Shown: piece by piece, positions 8,966 through 9,030 of the stretch
How positions within the stretch are numbered: position 1 is the stretch's first letter
How the letters are laid out: every line of letters begins with the position of its first letter
Source of the DNA: an uncultured Endomicrobiia bacterium
GTDB lineage: Bacteria; Elusimicrobiota; Endomicrobiia; Endomicrobiales; Endomicrobiaceae
Direction of reading: 5' to 3'
DNA length: 9,030 bases
Assembly (NCBI GenBank): GCA_905236115.1
Contig: CAJOOL010000146.1
Location: 1-9,030, forward strand
Position numbers and translations under genes: made by a program
The notes under the pieces: model-generated
Database searches by the model: none
What the model saw: the letters and a program-made list of their open reading frames with translations, nothing else
Told to the model about the DNA's origin: nothing

Positions 8966-8976
8966 GTTAAAAAGTC

Positions 8977-9008
8977 AGTTGAAAGGTTGAATGGTTGAAG
9001 AGTTGAAA
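8977..9008. repeat. second AGTTGAAA-type octamer array
   Basis: Four consecutive octamers, AGTTGAAA, GGTTGAAT, GGTTGAAG and AGTTGAAA, are followed by two copies of the heptamer ACAACGA (9009-9022). It has the same unit and orientation as the array at 8007-8038. The two arrays bracket the regulator, operators and structured RNA. Confidence 0.85.
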
Positions 9009-9030
9009 ACAACGAACAACGAAAGAGGAA

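Overview
The window is AT-rich bacterial DNA. It holds an intact nucleotide-biosynthesis operon set between decaying accessory DNA on the left and a repeat-rich regulatory module on the right. No phylogenetic marker gene is present. The base composition, broken genes, short tandem arrays and extragenic palindromes would suit a reduced-genome symbiont, for example the Endomicrobium / Elusimicrobiota type. That assignment is an impression, not a demonstration.

Left part (1-2244). The 3' end of a plus-strand gene, possibly frameshifted, is closed by an intrinsic terminator at 246-285. Facing it on the minus strand is a DarT-DarG toxin-antitoxin locus. The antitoxin darG (336-1364) is complete and keeps the macrodomain residues N22 and K80. 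The toxin darT survives only as its C-terminal three quarters (1374-1826). The lost toxin N-terminus is replaced by an unrelated, unrecognised gene (1829-2244), itself broken by a homopolymer frameshift and an in-frame stop.

Centre (2271-8149). purA, carA and carB form one minus-strand operon whose genes overlap by 8 to 10 bases. A near-consensus promoter (TTGACA, 17 bases, TACAAT) lies at 8121-8149, about 190 bases upstream of purA. The leader carries a terminator-like hairpin at its very 5' end, two octamer tandem arrays, and a second hairpin just before the purA ribosome binding site. PurA and CarB look fully functional. CarA has lost every catalytic residue of its glutaminase domain (Cys to Gly, His to Tyr, Glu to Ser) and a glutamine-binding Ser, yet remains an intact open frame. 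The carbamoyl phosphate synthetase is therefore predicted to run on free ammonia.

Right part (8225-9030). An XRE-family regulator with a C-terminal leucine zipper (8285-8632, minus) diverges from a consensus promoter on the plus strand (TTGACT, 17 bases, TATAAT). Two almost identical 18-base operator-like sites, 40 bases apart, lie on and just after that promoter. Downstream there is no gene but about 220 bases with extensive RNA folding potential. Its two alternative folds look like an anti-terminator and a terminator. A small extragenic palindrome and another octamer array complete the window.
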